From: 2-12-FULL-64-23 sp964601155
GTDB lineage: Bacteria > Pseudomonadota > Gammaproteobacteria > Burkholderiales > SG8-39
NCBI GenBank assembly: GCA_964601155.1
Contig: CAZRMO010000002.1
Location: 26,094-90,093 of the forward strand
Direction: 5' to 3'
Length of the DNA stretch: 64,000 bases
Below, piece after piece: positions 17,277 to 25,544 of the stretch. The notes beneath the pieces are model-generated. The model saw only the letters and a list, made by a program, of their open reading frames with translations, was not told the DNA's origin and did not search any database. Every line of letters starts with the position of its first letter. The first letter of the stretch is position 1. The position numbers and the translations under genes were made by a program.

Positions 17277-18617
17277 CTAACTTGTATTTCCCGTCTGCGA
17301 CGCCAGCGCCGCGGCGTCCGGGGTTTTAACGCGCCGCGCAGGAAACACCGCGGAAAAACAGCTGCCCTTGCCCGGCTCGCTCTCGATCTCCAGCGTCGCC
17401 TGATGCCGCGTCAGTATGTGCTTGACTATTGCCAGGCCGAGCCCGGTGCCGCCGGTTTCGCGCGAGCGGCTATGGTCGACACGGTAAAAGCGCTCGGTTA
17501 GGCGGGGAATATGGCGTGGCTCTATCCCCGGCCCGGTATCGCCGACACTGAACATCGCCTCTGCGCCGCGCCAACGCCAGCGCAGCCGGATGTCGCCGCC
17601 CGCAGGCGTATAGTGCACCGCGTTGCTCACCAGGTTGCCGAATGCGCTGCGCAGCTCCTGCGCATTGGCGAGCAGCGCAACCGGCCCTTCGATGCCGAGT
17701 TCGATGCGATGGCGGCCAGCGCTCAGGGCACGCGCTTCGTCGCACACGCCGGCGAGCAGCGCTGCGACATCGACTACCGCCTCGTCGTCCAGACCCCGGC
17801 TGGCCTCCAACGTCGAAAGCGTGAGCAAGTCTTCGACCAGCCGCTGCATGCGCCCGGTGTGTACCCGCATCATGTTCAGGTAACCCTGCCGGCGCTCCTC
17901 GTCCAGCTTCACTTCACCGTCGGTGATCGTCTCCAGGAATCCGGCCACTACGGTAAGCGGGCTTTTCAGTTCATGCGAGACATTGGCGACGAAATCGCGC
18001 CGCATGGTCTCGACTTTTTCGGCCATTGTGATGTCGCTCGCGAGCAGCAGTTTCTGCTCCTTGCCGTAGGGGATGATGGCGATCGACAGCACCCGCCCCT
18101 GGCCTCGCTCCAGGCGCAGGGTGAGCGGTTCGGCGTAGTCGCCCTGTTCGAGATAGGCGGCGAAATCCGGGTGCCGCACCAGGTTGGCCAGCGGTCGTCC
18201 TACATCACGCTCCTCGTCCAGCCCCAAATACGCGCTCGCGATCGGGTTGCACCACTCGATATGGCCGTTAGTGTCCAGCAGCACCACGCCATCGGGCAGT
18301 GCCAGCCCTGCATTGCGGAAGCGCTCCAAGTCGCCGCCGAGCTGTCTTTCGTATTTGATGCGGGCCCGCACGAAATGGTAAAGCCCGGCCAGCACCTCGT
18401 CCCAGGCGCCGCTGCCCTGCGGCACCGGCCTGACCAGGGGATCGTGCAGCCAGTCAGCCAACGCGGCCAGATTGGCAGTGTGGCTCAGTAACAGCAGCGC
18501 GAGACCGAGGCATACGACGCCAAGCCCCCAAACCGGGTCCAGCAGCGCCCAGGTGAGGAGGCCGGCGGCCGACACCGCGACCAGCGCCAGAGCGCTGCGG
18601 ATCCAGACGGAATTCAA
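17277..18617 (-). CDS. phoR: phosphate regulon sensor histidine kinase PhoR
   Basis: A 446-residue sensor kinase that controls PhoB according to phosphate supply through the Pst transporter. It has two N-terminal membrane segments (about 7-27 and 29-48), a PAS domain (about 105-200, with ALPDGVVLLDTNGHIEWCNPIA), a HisKA domain with phospho-acceptor H215 in VSHELKSPLTVVAGF, and an HATPase domain with NLVSNAVHYTP, VGDTGPGI and GGTGLGLAIVKHIL. The short periplasmic region and PAS domain are the standard PhoR design. It lies 78 bases downstream of phoB on the same strand. Confidence 0.95.
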   Translation of the reverse strand: MNSVWIRSALALVAVSAAGLLTWALLDPVWGLGVVCLGLALLLLSHTANLAALADWLHDPLVRPVPQGSGAWDEVLAGLYHFVRARIKYERQLGGDLERFRNAGLALPDGVVLLDTNGHIEWCNPIASAYLGLDEERDVGRPLANLVRHPDFAAYLEQGDYAEPLTLRLERGQGRVLSIAIIPYGKEQKLLLASDITMAEKVETMRRDFVANVSHELKSPLTVVAGFLETITDGEVKLDEERRQGYLNMMRVHTGRMQRLVEDLLTLSTLEASRGLDDEAVVDVAALLAGVCDEARALSAGRHRIELGIEGPVALLANAQELRSAFGNLVSNAVHYTPAGGDIRLRWRWRGAEAMFSVGDTGPGIEPRHIPRLTERFYRVDHSRSRETGGTGLGLAIVKHILTRHQATLEIESEPGKGSCFSAVFPARRVKTPDAAALASQTGNTS

Positions 18618-18695
18618 TTGACGAAGGGTAGGCCGACTCTTTTCATGCCGCCAATTATCGCATGCCCGCCCCGCGCCCTTCGCAGGCTGGACGGT

Positions 18696-19385
18696 TCAGG
18701 CCGTTAGTGCGAATCGATAGCCGGTTCCGCGCACGGTTTCGATCAGCGCATCATGGCCGCTCACCTCCAGCGCCTGGCGCAAACGACGGATGTGCACATC
18801 CACGGTGCGCTCCTCGACGAACACATGATCGCCCCAGACCTGGTCGAGCAACTGCGCGCGGGTGTGCACGCGCTCCGCATGGGTCATGAAGAAATGCAAC
18901 AGGCGGAATTCTGTCGGCCCCAGGTCCAGCACCAGGCCGTTGCCGCTGACCCGGTGCGCAGCCGGGTCGAGCCGAAGACCCTGGACCTCGACCGCATCGT
19001 CGGTCATCTGCGGCGCGCGCCGGCGCAGCACCGCCTTGATGCGCGCCAGCAGTTCGCGCGGCGAGAATGGCTTGGTCACGTAGTCGTCGGCGCCAGCCTC
19101 CAGTCCCATGACCTTGTCCTGTTCGGCCGATTTGGCGGTGAGCATGATGATGGGAATGGCGCGCGTGCGCGCGCTGCCGCGCAAGTGCCGCGCGATCGTG
19201 AGGCCCGACTGCCCGGGCAGCATCCAGTCGAGCAGCACCAGATCGGGCAGGGTCTGACGTACGATGGCAAGCGCCGCCTCCGCGTCCGCAGCGCGCAAGG
19301 CATGGTGTCCTGCGCCTTCCAGGTTGACGGCAATCAATTCCTGGATGGCGGCTTCGTCCTCGACGATCAGAATATTGAGTGGCAT
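18696..19385 (-). CDS. phoB: phosphate regulon response regulator PhoB
   Basis: OmpR-family response regulator of 229 residues. The receiver domain has EDE near residues 9-11, the acceptor aspartate in LVLLDWMLPG (about D53) and the conserved Lys in VTKPFSPRELLARI. The C-terminal winged helix carries LGPTEFRLLHFFMTHAERVHTRAQLLDQVWG and VDVHIRRLRQAL, which closely follow PhoB. When phosphorylated by PhoR it binds Pho boxes; one is seen just upstream of this gene (19417-19434). Confidence 0.96.
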   Translation of the reverse strand: MPLNILIVEDEAAIQELIAVNLEGAGHHALRAADAEAALAIVRQTLPDLVLLDWMLPGQSGLTIARHLRGSARTRAIPIIMLTAKSAEQDKVMGLEAGADDYVTKPFSPRELLARIKAVLRRRAPQMTDDAVEVQGLRLDPAAHRVSGNGLVLDLGPTEFRLLHFFMTHAERVHTRAQLLDQVWGDHVFVEERTVDVHIRRLRQALEVSGHDALIETVRGTGYRFALTA

Positions 19386-19400
19386 GATCTTGTGGGCGCA

Positions 19401-19434
19401 ATAATATGTCCCTAGCGTGACATTTTGGTTACAG
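19401..19434 (-). promoter_or_regulatory. Pho box and -10 element upstream of phoB
   Basis: On the minus strand the sequence reads CTGTAAC, a 4-base spacer CAAA, then ATGTCAC (plus-strand 19417-19434). This matches the PhoB site of two 7-base direct repeats CTGTNAN separated by 4 A/T-rich bases. Ten bases further on is TATTAT (19401-19406), the distance expected for a PhoB-activated sigma70 promoter. Transcription would begin near 19394, leaving a very short leader before ATG 19385. Confidence 0.75.
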
Positions 19435-19528
19435 CCGAAACGGTGCCGCTCGCGGTATCATAGATGCCTCTGTCCCCGGCCGCGGTGCGCGGCCCCGGTC
19501 CGGGGACCCATACTAGGCAGAAGCTGCG

Positions 19529-20263
19529 ATGAACGGCAAGACCCACTTTGGTTACGAACAGATAGACGAGGCCGATAAGGCGCGCAAGGTAGCGGGCGTA
19601 TTCGACTCCGTTGCACCCAGCTACGACCTCATGAACGACCTGATGTCGGCCGGGATGCACCGCGCGTGGAAGGCGTTCACCATCGCATTGGCCGGTATCA
19701 GGGCGGGCGAGCGTGTGCTCGACGTTGCCTCCGGCAGCGGCGATCTCGCACGCGCGTTCGCCGGGCGTGTCGGCCCCGAAGGCGAAGTCTGGCTCACCGA
19801 CATCAATCGTGCCATGCTCGCGCGCGGACGCGACCGATTGCTCGACGAGGGGCACGCGCTGCCGCTGGCGCAGTGCGATGCGGAGCGCCTGCCGTTTCCT
19901 ACCGATTATTTCGACTGCATAAGCGTCGCCTTCGGACTGCGCAACATGACCCACAAGGAGGCGGCGCTCGCCGAGATGCGCCGCGTGCTCAAGCCGGGCG
20001 GGCGCTTGCTGGTGCTCGAATTCTCCCGTGTGTGGCGGCCTTTGACGCGTGCCTACGACTGGTATTCGTTCACGGTCCTGCCCTGGCTCGGCTCCAAGTT
20101 TGCGGGCGACGCCGGCAGTTATCGCTATCTTGCCGAATCCATACGCATGCACCCCGACCAGGAGCAGTTGAAGACCCTAATGGAACAGGCGGGCCTCGCA
20201 CGCGTCGAATATTTCAACCTGAGCGCCGGTGTGGTCGCCCTGCATCGCGCTTACAAGCTTTGA
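19529..20263 (+). CDS. ubiE: bifunctional ubiquinone/menaquinone C-methyltransferase
   Basis: SAM-dependent methyltransferase of 244 residues that C-methylates the quinone ring of ubiquinone (and of menaquinone where present). Features are the N-terminal HFGYEQIDEADKARKVAGVFDSVAPSYDLMNDLMS, the SAM motif VLDVASGSGDLARAF, and the UbiE signature FGLRNMTHKEAALAEMRRVLKPGG. It heads a ubiE-ubiJ-ubiB cluster and is divergent from phoB. The ATG at 19529 follows AGGCAGAAG. Confidence 0.96.
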   Translation: MNGKTHFGYEQIDEADKARKVAGVFDSVAPSYDLMNDLMSAGMHRAWKAFTIALAGIRAGERVLDVASGSGDLARAFAGRVGPEGEVWLTDINRAMLARGRDRLLDEGHALPLAQCDAERLPFPTDYFDCISVAFGLRNMTHKEAALAEMRRVLKPGGRLLVLEFSRVWRPLTRAYDWYSFTVLPWLGSKFAGDAGSYRYLAESIRMHPDQEQLKTLMEQAGLARVEYFNLSAGVVALHRAYKL

Positions 20264-20307
20264 TGCCATCGGCGCATAATGAACGGCTGGCGCTGCAACG
20301 GAACAAC

Positions 20308-20442
20308 ATGAAACAGCCGAAATCGGCATTGATCACTGCATTCCTCGCGTCGACGGCCGCGGTCGCCGAGGCCCGGCGCTTGGCGAAACCGGTGTCCGGT
20401 GCGACCGGCTGGGTGCCCGCGAACAGACGGCAAATGCAGTAA
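20308..20442 (+). CDS. small exported-looking ORF, possible remnant of a Tim44-like gene
   Basis: A 44-codon frame between ubiE and ubiJ. Residues 1-22 look like a signal peptide (MKQPKSALITAFLASTAAVA), followed by EARRLAKPVSGATG. In many betaproteobacteria a Tim44-domain protein occupies this slot, and its N-terminus has a signal peptide followed by a similar AEARRLG...SG stretch. The frame then stops after 44 codons and nothing like the Tim44 domain follows. It may be a decayed 5' end, a real small protein or chance. The ribosome site is weak. Confidence 0.3.
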   Translation: MKQPKSALITAFLASTAAVAEARRLAKPVSGATGWVPANRRQMQ

Positions 20443-20466
20443 GCGGGCCCAACATCCGAGGAAGCC

Positions 20467-21045
20467 GTGTTGCCACAACCTGGAATTTTCGCTCTCAACC
20501 ACCTACTCGGCGCCGAAGCCTGGGCGCGTGACAAACTCAAGCCCTATGCCGGGGAGTGCGTGGAATTCCGCTCCCCGCCTCTGCCCGCGCTGCGCCTGGA
20601 CATCCTCGACTCCGGGCTGGTGGGCGGCGCAGCCCAGGACGCGGTGCCCAGCTTGGTTGTCACCATCGGACCAAGCGCGTTGCCGGCGTCGCTGCGCGGT
20701 GAAGACGCGTTGATGCGCGAAATCGGCATCGAAGGGAACGCTGACCTAGCCGGCACGGTGCAATACCTGTTCCGGCATTTGCGCTGGGACCTCGCGGAGG
20801 ATCTGTCCAAGGTGTTCGGCGACGTGTTCGCCCAGCGCATGGTGAGCGAAGGCAGGCGCTTCGCGGCGTGGAACCGCGAGGCCGGCGAAAAGCTGGCGCA
20901 AAACTTTGCCGAATACTGGATCGAGGAGCAGCCGCTCTTGGCCCGTCCTGCCGACGTGCGCCAATTCCTGACTGACGCCGACCAGCTGCGCGATGACTTG
21001 GCGCGGCTGCAGAAGCGGATCGAAATCTTAACCGGGAAAGCCTGA
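20467..21045 (+). CDS. ubiJ: ubiquinone biosynthesis accessory factor UbiJ (SCP2 domain)
   Basis: A 192-residue protein with an N-terminal SCP2-type lipid-binding domain and a C-terminal coiled coil (about 160-190, DADQLRDDLARLQKRIEIL). UbiJ helps organise the soluble Ubi complex that modifies the ubiquinone ring. Motifs include NHLLGAEAWARDKLKPYAG, IEGNADLAGTVQYLFRHLRWDLAEDLS and FAEYWIEEQPLLARPADV. The GTG at 20467 comes right after GAGGAAG, so the spacing is tight; a TTG follows at the next codon. Its place between ubiE and ubiB is standard. Confidence 0.92.
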   Translation: MLPQPGIFALNHLLGAEAWARDKLKPYAGECVEFRSPPLPALRLDILDSGLVGGAAQDAVPSLVVTIGPSALPASLRGEDALMREIGIEGNADLAGTVQYLFRHLRWDLAEDLSKVFGDVFAQRMVSEGRRFAAWNREAGEKLAQNFAEYWIEEQPLLARPADVRQFLTDADQLRDDLARLQKRIEILTGKA

Positions 21046-21153
21046 ACCGCGGAGGATGCAGAGGACGCAAACGCATACGCCGCCGTCTTTATCCGGCATC
21101 CTTGACGCCCTTAGCAGTTAAAATTCGTTTTCCGATCCCCGCAGGCCGATCAA

Positions 21154-22689
21154 TTGCAGCGTCTTCTTCGCCTCGCCCGTATCATCATCGTCGGCATCCG
21201 CTTCGGCCTGGATGAGTTCGTGCTCGCCCACGCGCGCACGCGCCTCCTGCTCTTGGCGGTGCAGCGCGTGCTGTTCTGGCGCAGGCTGACCGAGCCGCGC
21301 GCGGTGCGCCTGCGCCTCGCACTGGAAGCGCTCGGGCCGTTGTTCGTCAAGTTCGGCCAGGTACTCTCCACCCGGCGCGACCTGCTGCCCACCGATATCG
21401 CGGACGAGCTGGCGCGGCTGCAGGACCAGGTGGCGCCGTTTTCGACTGAACTGGCCCATGCCCAACTGGAACGCGCGTTTGGACGGCCGGTGGCGCAGGT
21501 ATTCGAACAATTCGAAGCGCGGCCGGTGGCGAGCGCCTCCATCGCACAAGTGCACTTTGCGGTGCTGCCCGGCGGGCGCGAATGCGCGGTCAAGATACTG
21601 CGCCCGAACATGCAGCAAGCGATCGAAAAGGATGTGGCCCTACTCGACAGCGCCGCCGGCCTGATCGAGGCGCTGTGGGTCGACGGCCGACGCCTGAAAC
21701 CACGCAAGGTGGTGGCGGAATTCGCCATGCACCTCAACGACGAACTCGATCTGATGCGCGAAGCGTCGAATGCGAGCCAGCTGCGGCGCAACTTCGCCGC
21801 CTCGCCGCTGCTGATGATTCCGGAAATCTATTGGGACTACTGCTCGTCCTCGGTGATGGTGATGCAGCGCATCAGCGGCATTCCGATCAGCCACGTGGAG
21901 GAGTTGCGCGCCGCCGGCGTGGACATCCCGCGCATCGCCCGCGCCGGGGTGGAGATCTTCTTCACCCAGGTGTTCCGCGACGGCTTTTTCCACGCCGACA
22001 TGCACCCGGGCAACATTTTCGTCTCCACCGACCCCGAAATCCGCGGCAAGTATATCGCCGTCGATTTCGGCATCATGGGCACGCTCACCGACGTCGACAA
22101 GAATTATCTGGCGCAGAATTTTCTCGCTTTCTTCCAGCGCGATTACAAGCGCGTGGCGCAGGCGCACCTGGAAGCCGGCTGGGTACCGCCCGACACACGC
22201 ATAGACGAGTTCGAAAACGCAATCCGCGCCGTGTGCGAGCCGGTGTTCGACCGGCCGATTAAGGACATTTCCTTCGGCCGGGTGCTGCTGCGCCTGTTCC
22301 AGACTTCGCGCCGCTTCCATGTCGAAATCCAGCCGCAGTTGGTGATGCTGCAAAAGACGCTGCTCAACATAGAGGGCCTGGGGCGGCAGCTCGACCCTGA
22401 CCTCGATCTGTGGAAAACGGCCAAGCCCTATCTCGAGCGCTGGATGAGCGAGCAGCTGGGCTGGCGCGGCTTCGTACGCAACGTACTGAACGAGGCGCCG
22501 CGCTGGGCCAGCATGATGCCGCAGCTGCCGCGCCTGGCACACCGCGCCCTCTACGCCGACCACGTGGCCGGAATCGAGCAGGCGCTGGAGCAGCTCGCAG
22601 CCGAGCAAAGGCGGCGCCACCGCAGCACCGTTGTGCTCGGCGTCCTGCTCGCCGTCTTGCTCGCCTGGCATATCTACCTGGTGTTATAG
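21154..22689 (+). CDS. ubiB: UbiB, ABC1/COQ8-family atypical kinase/ATPase
   Basis: A 511-residue member of the UbiB/COQ8 family needed for ubiquinone synthesis; its ATPase activity is thought to help extract or position lipid intermediates. The family motif KFGQVLSTRRDLLP (KxGQ), the Ala-rich nucleotide loop in ASIAQVHFAV, DELDLMREASNA and FFHADMHPGNIFV followed by VDFGIMG are present. A hydrophobic C-terminal segment (TVVLGVLLAVLLAWHIYLVL) is the membrane anchor. A TTG start at 21154 gives MQRLLRLARIIIVGIRFGLDEFVL, matching the usual N-terminus; no ATG or GTG fits better. Confidence 0.95.
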   Translation: MQRLLRLARIIIVGIRFGLDEFVLAHARTRLLLLAVQRVLFWRRLTEPRAVRLRLALEALGPLFVKFGQVLSTRRDLLPTDIADELARLQDQVAPFSTELAHAQLERAFGRPVAQVFEQFEARPVASASIAQVHFAVLPGGRECAVKILRPNMQQAIEKDVALLDSAAGLIEALWVDGRRLKPRKVVAEFAMHLNDELDLMREASNASQLRRNFAASPLLMIPEIYWDYCSSSVMVMQRISGIPISHVEELRAAGVDIPRIARAGVEIFFTQVFRDGFFHADMHPGNIFVSTDPEIRGKYIAVDFGIMGTLTDVDKNYLAQNFLAFFQRDYKRVAQAHLEAGWVPPDTRIDEFENAIRAVCEPVFDRPIKDISFGRVLLRLFQTSRRFHVEIQPQLVMLQKTLLNIEGLGRQLDPDLDLWKTAKPYLERWMSEQLGWRGFVRNVLNEAPRWASMMPQLPRLAHRALYADHVAGIEQALEQLAAEQRRRHRSTVVLGVLLAVLLAWHIYLVL

Positions 22690-22778
22690 CAGCGACGCAG
22701 ATTTCGCCGATGCGGGGCCGCAGCATACAAACTCGATCGGCGACGGATCCATTTTGCGCTTGTTCGGTCGGTCATCAC

Positions 22779-22805
22779 AACACGCCGCTGCGCGTGTTCG
22801 TTTTT
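22779..22805 (+). terminator. intrinsic terminator after ubiB
   Basis: A 7-base-pair stem AACACGC/GCGTGTT (22779-22785 with 22792-22798) and a 6-base loop are followed by CG and five T residues. It lies 90 bases beyond the ubiB stop and before the macrodomain gene. Confidence 0.6.
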
Positions 22806-22863
22806 GAGTCTTACGCGCGGTTCCGCCGGCGTCGCCCTTTCGCGGGCACGGTAGAATCCGGTC

Positions 22864-23376
22864 ATGAACGAGAAGCTGATTGCGCTCGAAGCGGACATTA
22901 CCACTCTGCAGGTAGACGCCATCGTCAACGCGGCCAACAACGCTCTGCTGGGCGGCGGCGGCGTTGACGGCGCGATCCACCGCGCCGCCGGACCCGAGTT
23001 GCTCGCCGAGTGCCGCACCTTGAAAGGCTGCCCCACGGGGCGCGCCAAACTCACGCGCGGCTATCGCCTACCGGCGAAATACGTGATCCACACCGTAGGG
23101 CCGGTTTGGCAGGGCGGATCGCGGGGCGAGCCCGAACTGCTCGCCTCCTGCTACCGCGAGAGCCTGGCGCTGGGCCTCGCGCACGGCGTCACCAGCATCG
23201 CCTTCCCCGCGATCAGCTGCGGCGTCTACGGCTACCCCTTGCAGCAGGCGGCGCGCATTGCGCTGCGCGAATGCGCGGCGGTCGCTGCAGCCGAAGCGCA
23301 AATCGCGCGGATCGTGTTCGCCTGCTTCAGCACCGAAATGCTGACGCTCTACCGGGCGGCACTGGCGGGACCGTAG
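22864..23376 (+). CDS. macrodomain protein, O-acetyl-ADP-ribose deacetylase type
   Basis: A single macrodomain of 170 residues that probably hydrolyses O-acetyl-ADP-ribose or removes ADP-ribose from proteins (YmdB/MacroD class). Signatures are DAIVNAANNALLGGGGVDGAIHRAAG, which forms the ADP-ribose site with catalytic Asp, and later IAFPAISCGVYGYP. The start is ATG 22864. The stop is directly followed by the VanZ-like gene (1-base gap), so the two are coupled, although no functional link is known. Confidence 0.92.
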   Translation: MNEKLIALEADITTLQVDAIVNAANNALLGGGGVDGAIHRAAGPELLAECRTLKGCPTGRAKLTRGYRLPAKYVIHTVGPVWQGGSRGEPELLASCYRESLALGLAHGVTSIAFPAISCGVYGYPLQQAARIALRECAAVAAAEAQIARIVFACFSTEMLTLYRAALAGP

Positions 23377-23377
23377 C

Positions 23378-24499
23378 ATGGCGCGCACCGAGCCCGTGGT
23401 CGAAGCCAGGCCGTCGCCCCGACCTTCACCTTTGGCGCGCTACCTGCTGCTCGCTTATGTGCTGCTCATTGTTTACGCCAGCCTGTATCCCTTCTCCGGC
23501 TGGCGCGATCAGGGCGTAGGGCCGTTCGCCTATCTTTCCGGGCATCTGCCGCGCTACATCACCGCTTTCGACGTGATGACCAATTTGATCGCCTACATGC
23601 CCTTGGGATTTCTTGCGCTGCTGGCCTTGCACCCGCTTGTGCGCGGCAAACGCGCGTTCGCCCTGTCCAGCCTGGCTAGCTGCGCGCTGAGTTTCACCAT
23701 GGAGGCGCTGCAGACCTACCTTCCCAGCCGCATCTCGTCCAGTCTCGATCTCGCCACCAACAGCCTGGGCGCCCTCGTCGGCGCCGGCCTGGCGCTGTAC
23801 TTCGGCGCCGGCCTGCTCGGCCGCGGAAAAATGCACGAACTGCGCCATCGTTGGGTGCTCGACGGCCACCAGTACGACCTGGGTCTGGTGTTGCTCGGGC
23901 TGTGGCTGTTCACCCAACTCAACCCGGCGACCCTGCTGTTCGGCAACGGCGATCTGCGCGGCCTGTTCGCGGAAGTGCCGGCCGTGCTGCATCCGGTCGA
24001 AGTGTTCATCCAGATGGAGGCGGCGGTCACGGCCTGCAACATGGTCGCGATCGGCCTGTTCCTGTCATGCCTGGCGCAAGACGAACGGCCGCTGCGCGGC
24101 CTGTTGCTGGGGCTGCTCGCGGCCGCGCTGGCGCTGAAGACTGTCGCGGTGGGCGAATTGCTCAAGGCGCAGACCGTGTTCGCCTGGCTCACGCCGGGTG
24201 CACTGCTCGGCCTGGTAGCCGGCGCCCTGGCCCTGATGCTGGTGCTGGCGCTGCCGCGCGCGGCACGCATGGCGCTCGCGGGCTTGCTGCTGATGGCCGC
24301 GACCGTGCTGGTCAACCTCGCACCCGAGAACCCCTATTTCGTCGACACCCTGCAGTTCTGGCCGCAAGGCTACTTTCTCAACTTCAACGGGGTAACGCAT
24401 CTGGTCTCGCTCGTCTGGCCGTTCGCCACCTTGTTTTATCTGTTGCTGCTCGCGCCGCGCTCGGCCGGAGCAGGTTCGGGCGGCGCCGACCGGCTATAA
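23378..24499 (+). CDS. VanZ-like family membrane protein
   Basis: A 373-residue integral membrane protein. The first 150 residues match the VanZ-like domain: YASLYPFSGWRDQG, DVMTNLIAYMPLGFLALLAL, SFTMEALQTYLPSRISSSLDLATNSLGALVG. A second membrane half carries about six further helices. VanZ of enterococci gives low teicoplanin resistance, but chromosomal VanZ-like proteins like this one have no settled role. The N-terminal 20 residues are soluble and proline-rich. Confidence 0.85.
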   Translation: MARTEPVVEARPSPRPSPLARYLLLAYVLLIVYASLYPFSGWRDQGVGPFAYLSGHLPRYITAFDVMTNLIAYMPLGFLALLALHPLVRGKRAFALSSLASCALSFTMEALQTYLPSRISSSLDLATNSLGALVGAGLALYFGAGLLGRGKMHELRHRWVLDGHQYDLGLVLLGLWLFTQLNPATLLFGNGDLRGLFAEVPAVLHPVEVFIQMEAAVTACNMVAIGLFLSCLAQDERPLRGLLLGLLAAALALKTVAVGELLKAQTVFAWLTPGALLGLVAGALALMLVLALPRAARMALAGLLLMAATVLVNLAPENPYFVDTLQFWPQGYFLNFNGVTHLVSLVWPFATLFYLLLLAPRSAGAGSGGADRL

Positions 24500-24569
24500 T
24501 TTGCCTTCGTCGGGGGCATTCCGGCCAACTGCCTGCCCCTCAACGACGATTCTCTTGAGCCTATCCTAC

Positions 24570-24878
24570 ATGAGCTATTACACCCACCACGTTTTCTTTT
24601 GCTGCAACCAGCGTGACGGCGAACGCGTCTGCTGCAACGACAAGGGCGCGAGCAGGCTGCGCGACTACGCCAAGCAGCGCGTGAAGGAACTGGATATCGC
24701 CGGCAAAGGCGGGGTGCGCGTCAACCAAGCGGGCTGCCTGGACCGCTGCGAGGAAGGGCCCTGCATCGTCGTCTACCCGGAGGAGACCTGGTACACCTAT
24801 ATCGATGAGCACGATATCGACGAGATCATCGAGGAACACCTGCGCAATGGACGCGTAGTCGAGCGCCTGAAAATATGA
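24570..24878 (+). CDS. thioredoxin-like [2Fe-2S] ferredoxin
   Basis: A 102-residue ferredoxin of the thioredoxin-like class. Cysteines lie in FFCCNQRDGERVCCND near the N-terminus and in GCLDRCEEGPCIVVYPE, the CX3C pair that completes the 2Fe-2S site. The end, WYTYIDEHDIDEIIEEHLRNGRVVERL, is typical of this family. The ATG at 24570 gives MSYYTHHVFFC; the frame is open upstream but without recognisable sequence. The stop overlaps the next start by 4 bases. Confidence 0.9.
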   Translation: MSYYTHHVFFCCNQRDGERVCCNDKGASRLRDYAKQRVKELDIAGKGGVRVNQAGCLDRCEEGPCIVVYPEETWYTYIDEHDIDEIIEEHLRNGRVVERLKI

Positions 24879-25531
24879 CGCGGGCGGCGAAAGAGCGCTT
24901 GCTGCTCGAAGGCGCGGCGGGCGAGATTGAATGCATTATCGACCTGCCCGCGGGCGGCGAAAGCCGCGACAGGTTTCACGACGCCCCGAGGGGCGTGGCG
25001 CTGGTCGCGCACCCGCACCCGCTGTTCGGCGGCAGCCTCGACAACAAAGTGGCGCAGACCCTGGCCAAGACTTTCGTCGAGCTCGGCTATGTCGCGCTGC
25101 GGCCCAACTTCCGCGGCGTGGGCGCGAGCGCGGGCGAGCACGACCAGGGGCGCGGCGAAACCGAGGACCTGCTCGCCGTCATCGATTACGCGCGCGCGCG
25201 CTTTCACGCGGGGGCGCCGGTGCTGGCGGGCTTCTCCTTCGGCGCCTACGTGCAGACGCTGGTGGCGCGCCGCGTTCAACCCGAGCGCATGGCACTGGTG
25301 GGCGTGGCCGCAGGTTTCGTCAGCGGCGGTCGCAGCTACACGTCCGAACCGGTCCCGGCGGATAGCATCATCATTCACGGCGAGCTGGACGAGACGGTGC
25401 CGCTCGCCAACGTGCTCGCCTGGGCGCGGCCGCAGGAGTTGCCGGTGGTCGTGGTGCCGGGCGCAGACCATTTTTTTCACCGGCGGCTGCATCTCATAAA
25501 GAACATCGTCAAGGGTTCGTGGCAGCGTTGA
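24875..25531 (+). CDS. alpha/beta hydrolase
   Basis: A 218-residue alpha/beta hydrolase of the dienelactone hydrolase/YfhR-like type. The nucleophile elbow is GFSFG (Ser), the acid is in IIIHGELDETVPL, and the histidine is in VVPGADHFFHRRL. The HPHPLFGGSLDNKVAQTLA segment supplies the oxyanion region, followed by RPNFRGVGASAGEHDQG. The substrate is unknown. It overlaps the ferredoxin gene by 4 bases and lies just before the threonine dehydratase gene. Confidence 0.88.
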   Translation: MTRAAKERLLLEGAAGEIECIIDLPAGGESRDRFHDAPRGVALVAHPHPLFGGSLDNKVAQTLAKTFVELGYVALRPNFRGVGASAGEHDQGRGETEDLLAVIDYARARFHAGAPVLAGFSFGAYVQTLVARRVQPERMALVGVAAGFVSGGRSYTSEPVPADSIIIHGELDETVPLANVLAWARPQELPVVVVPGADHFFHRRLHLIKNIVKGSWQR

Positions 25532-25544
25532 AGCTGCAAACGCC

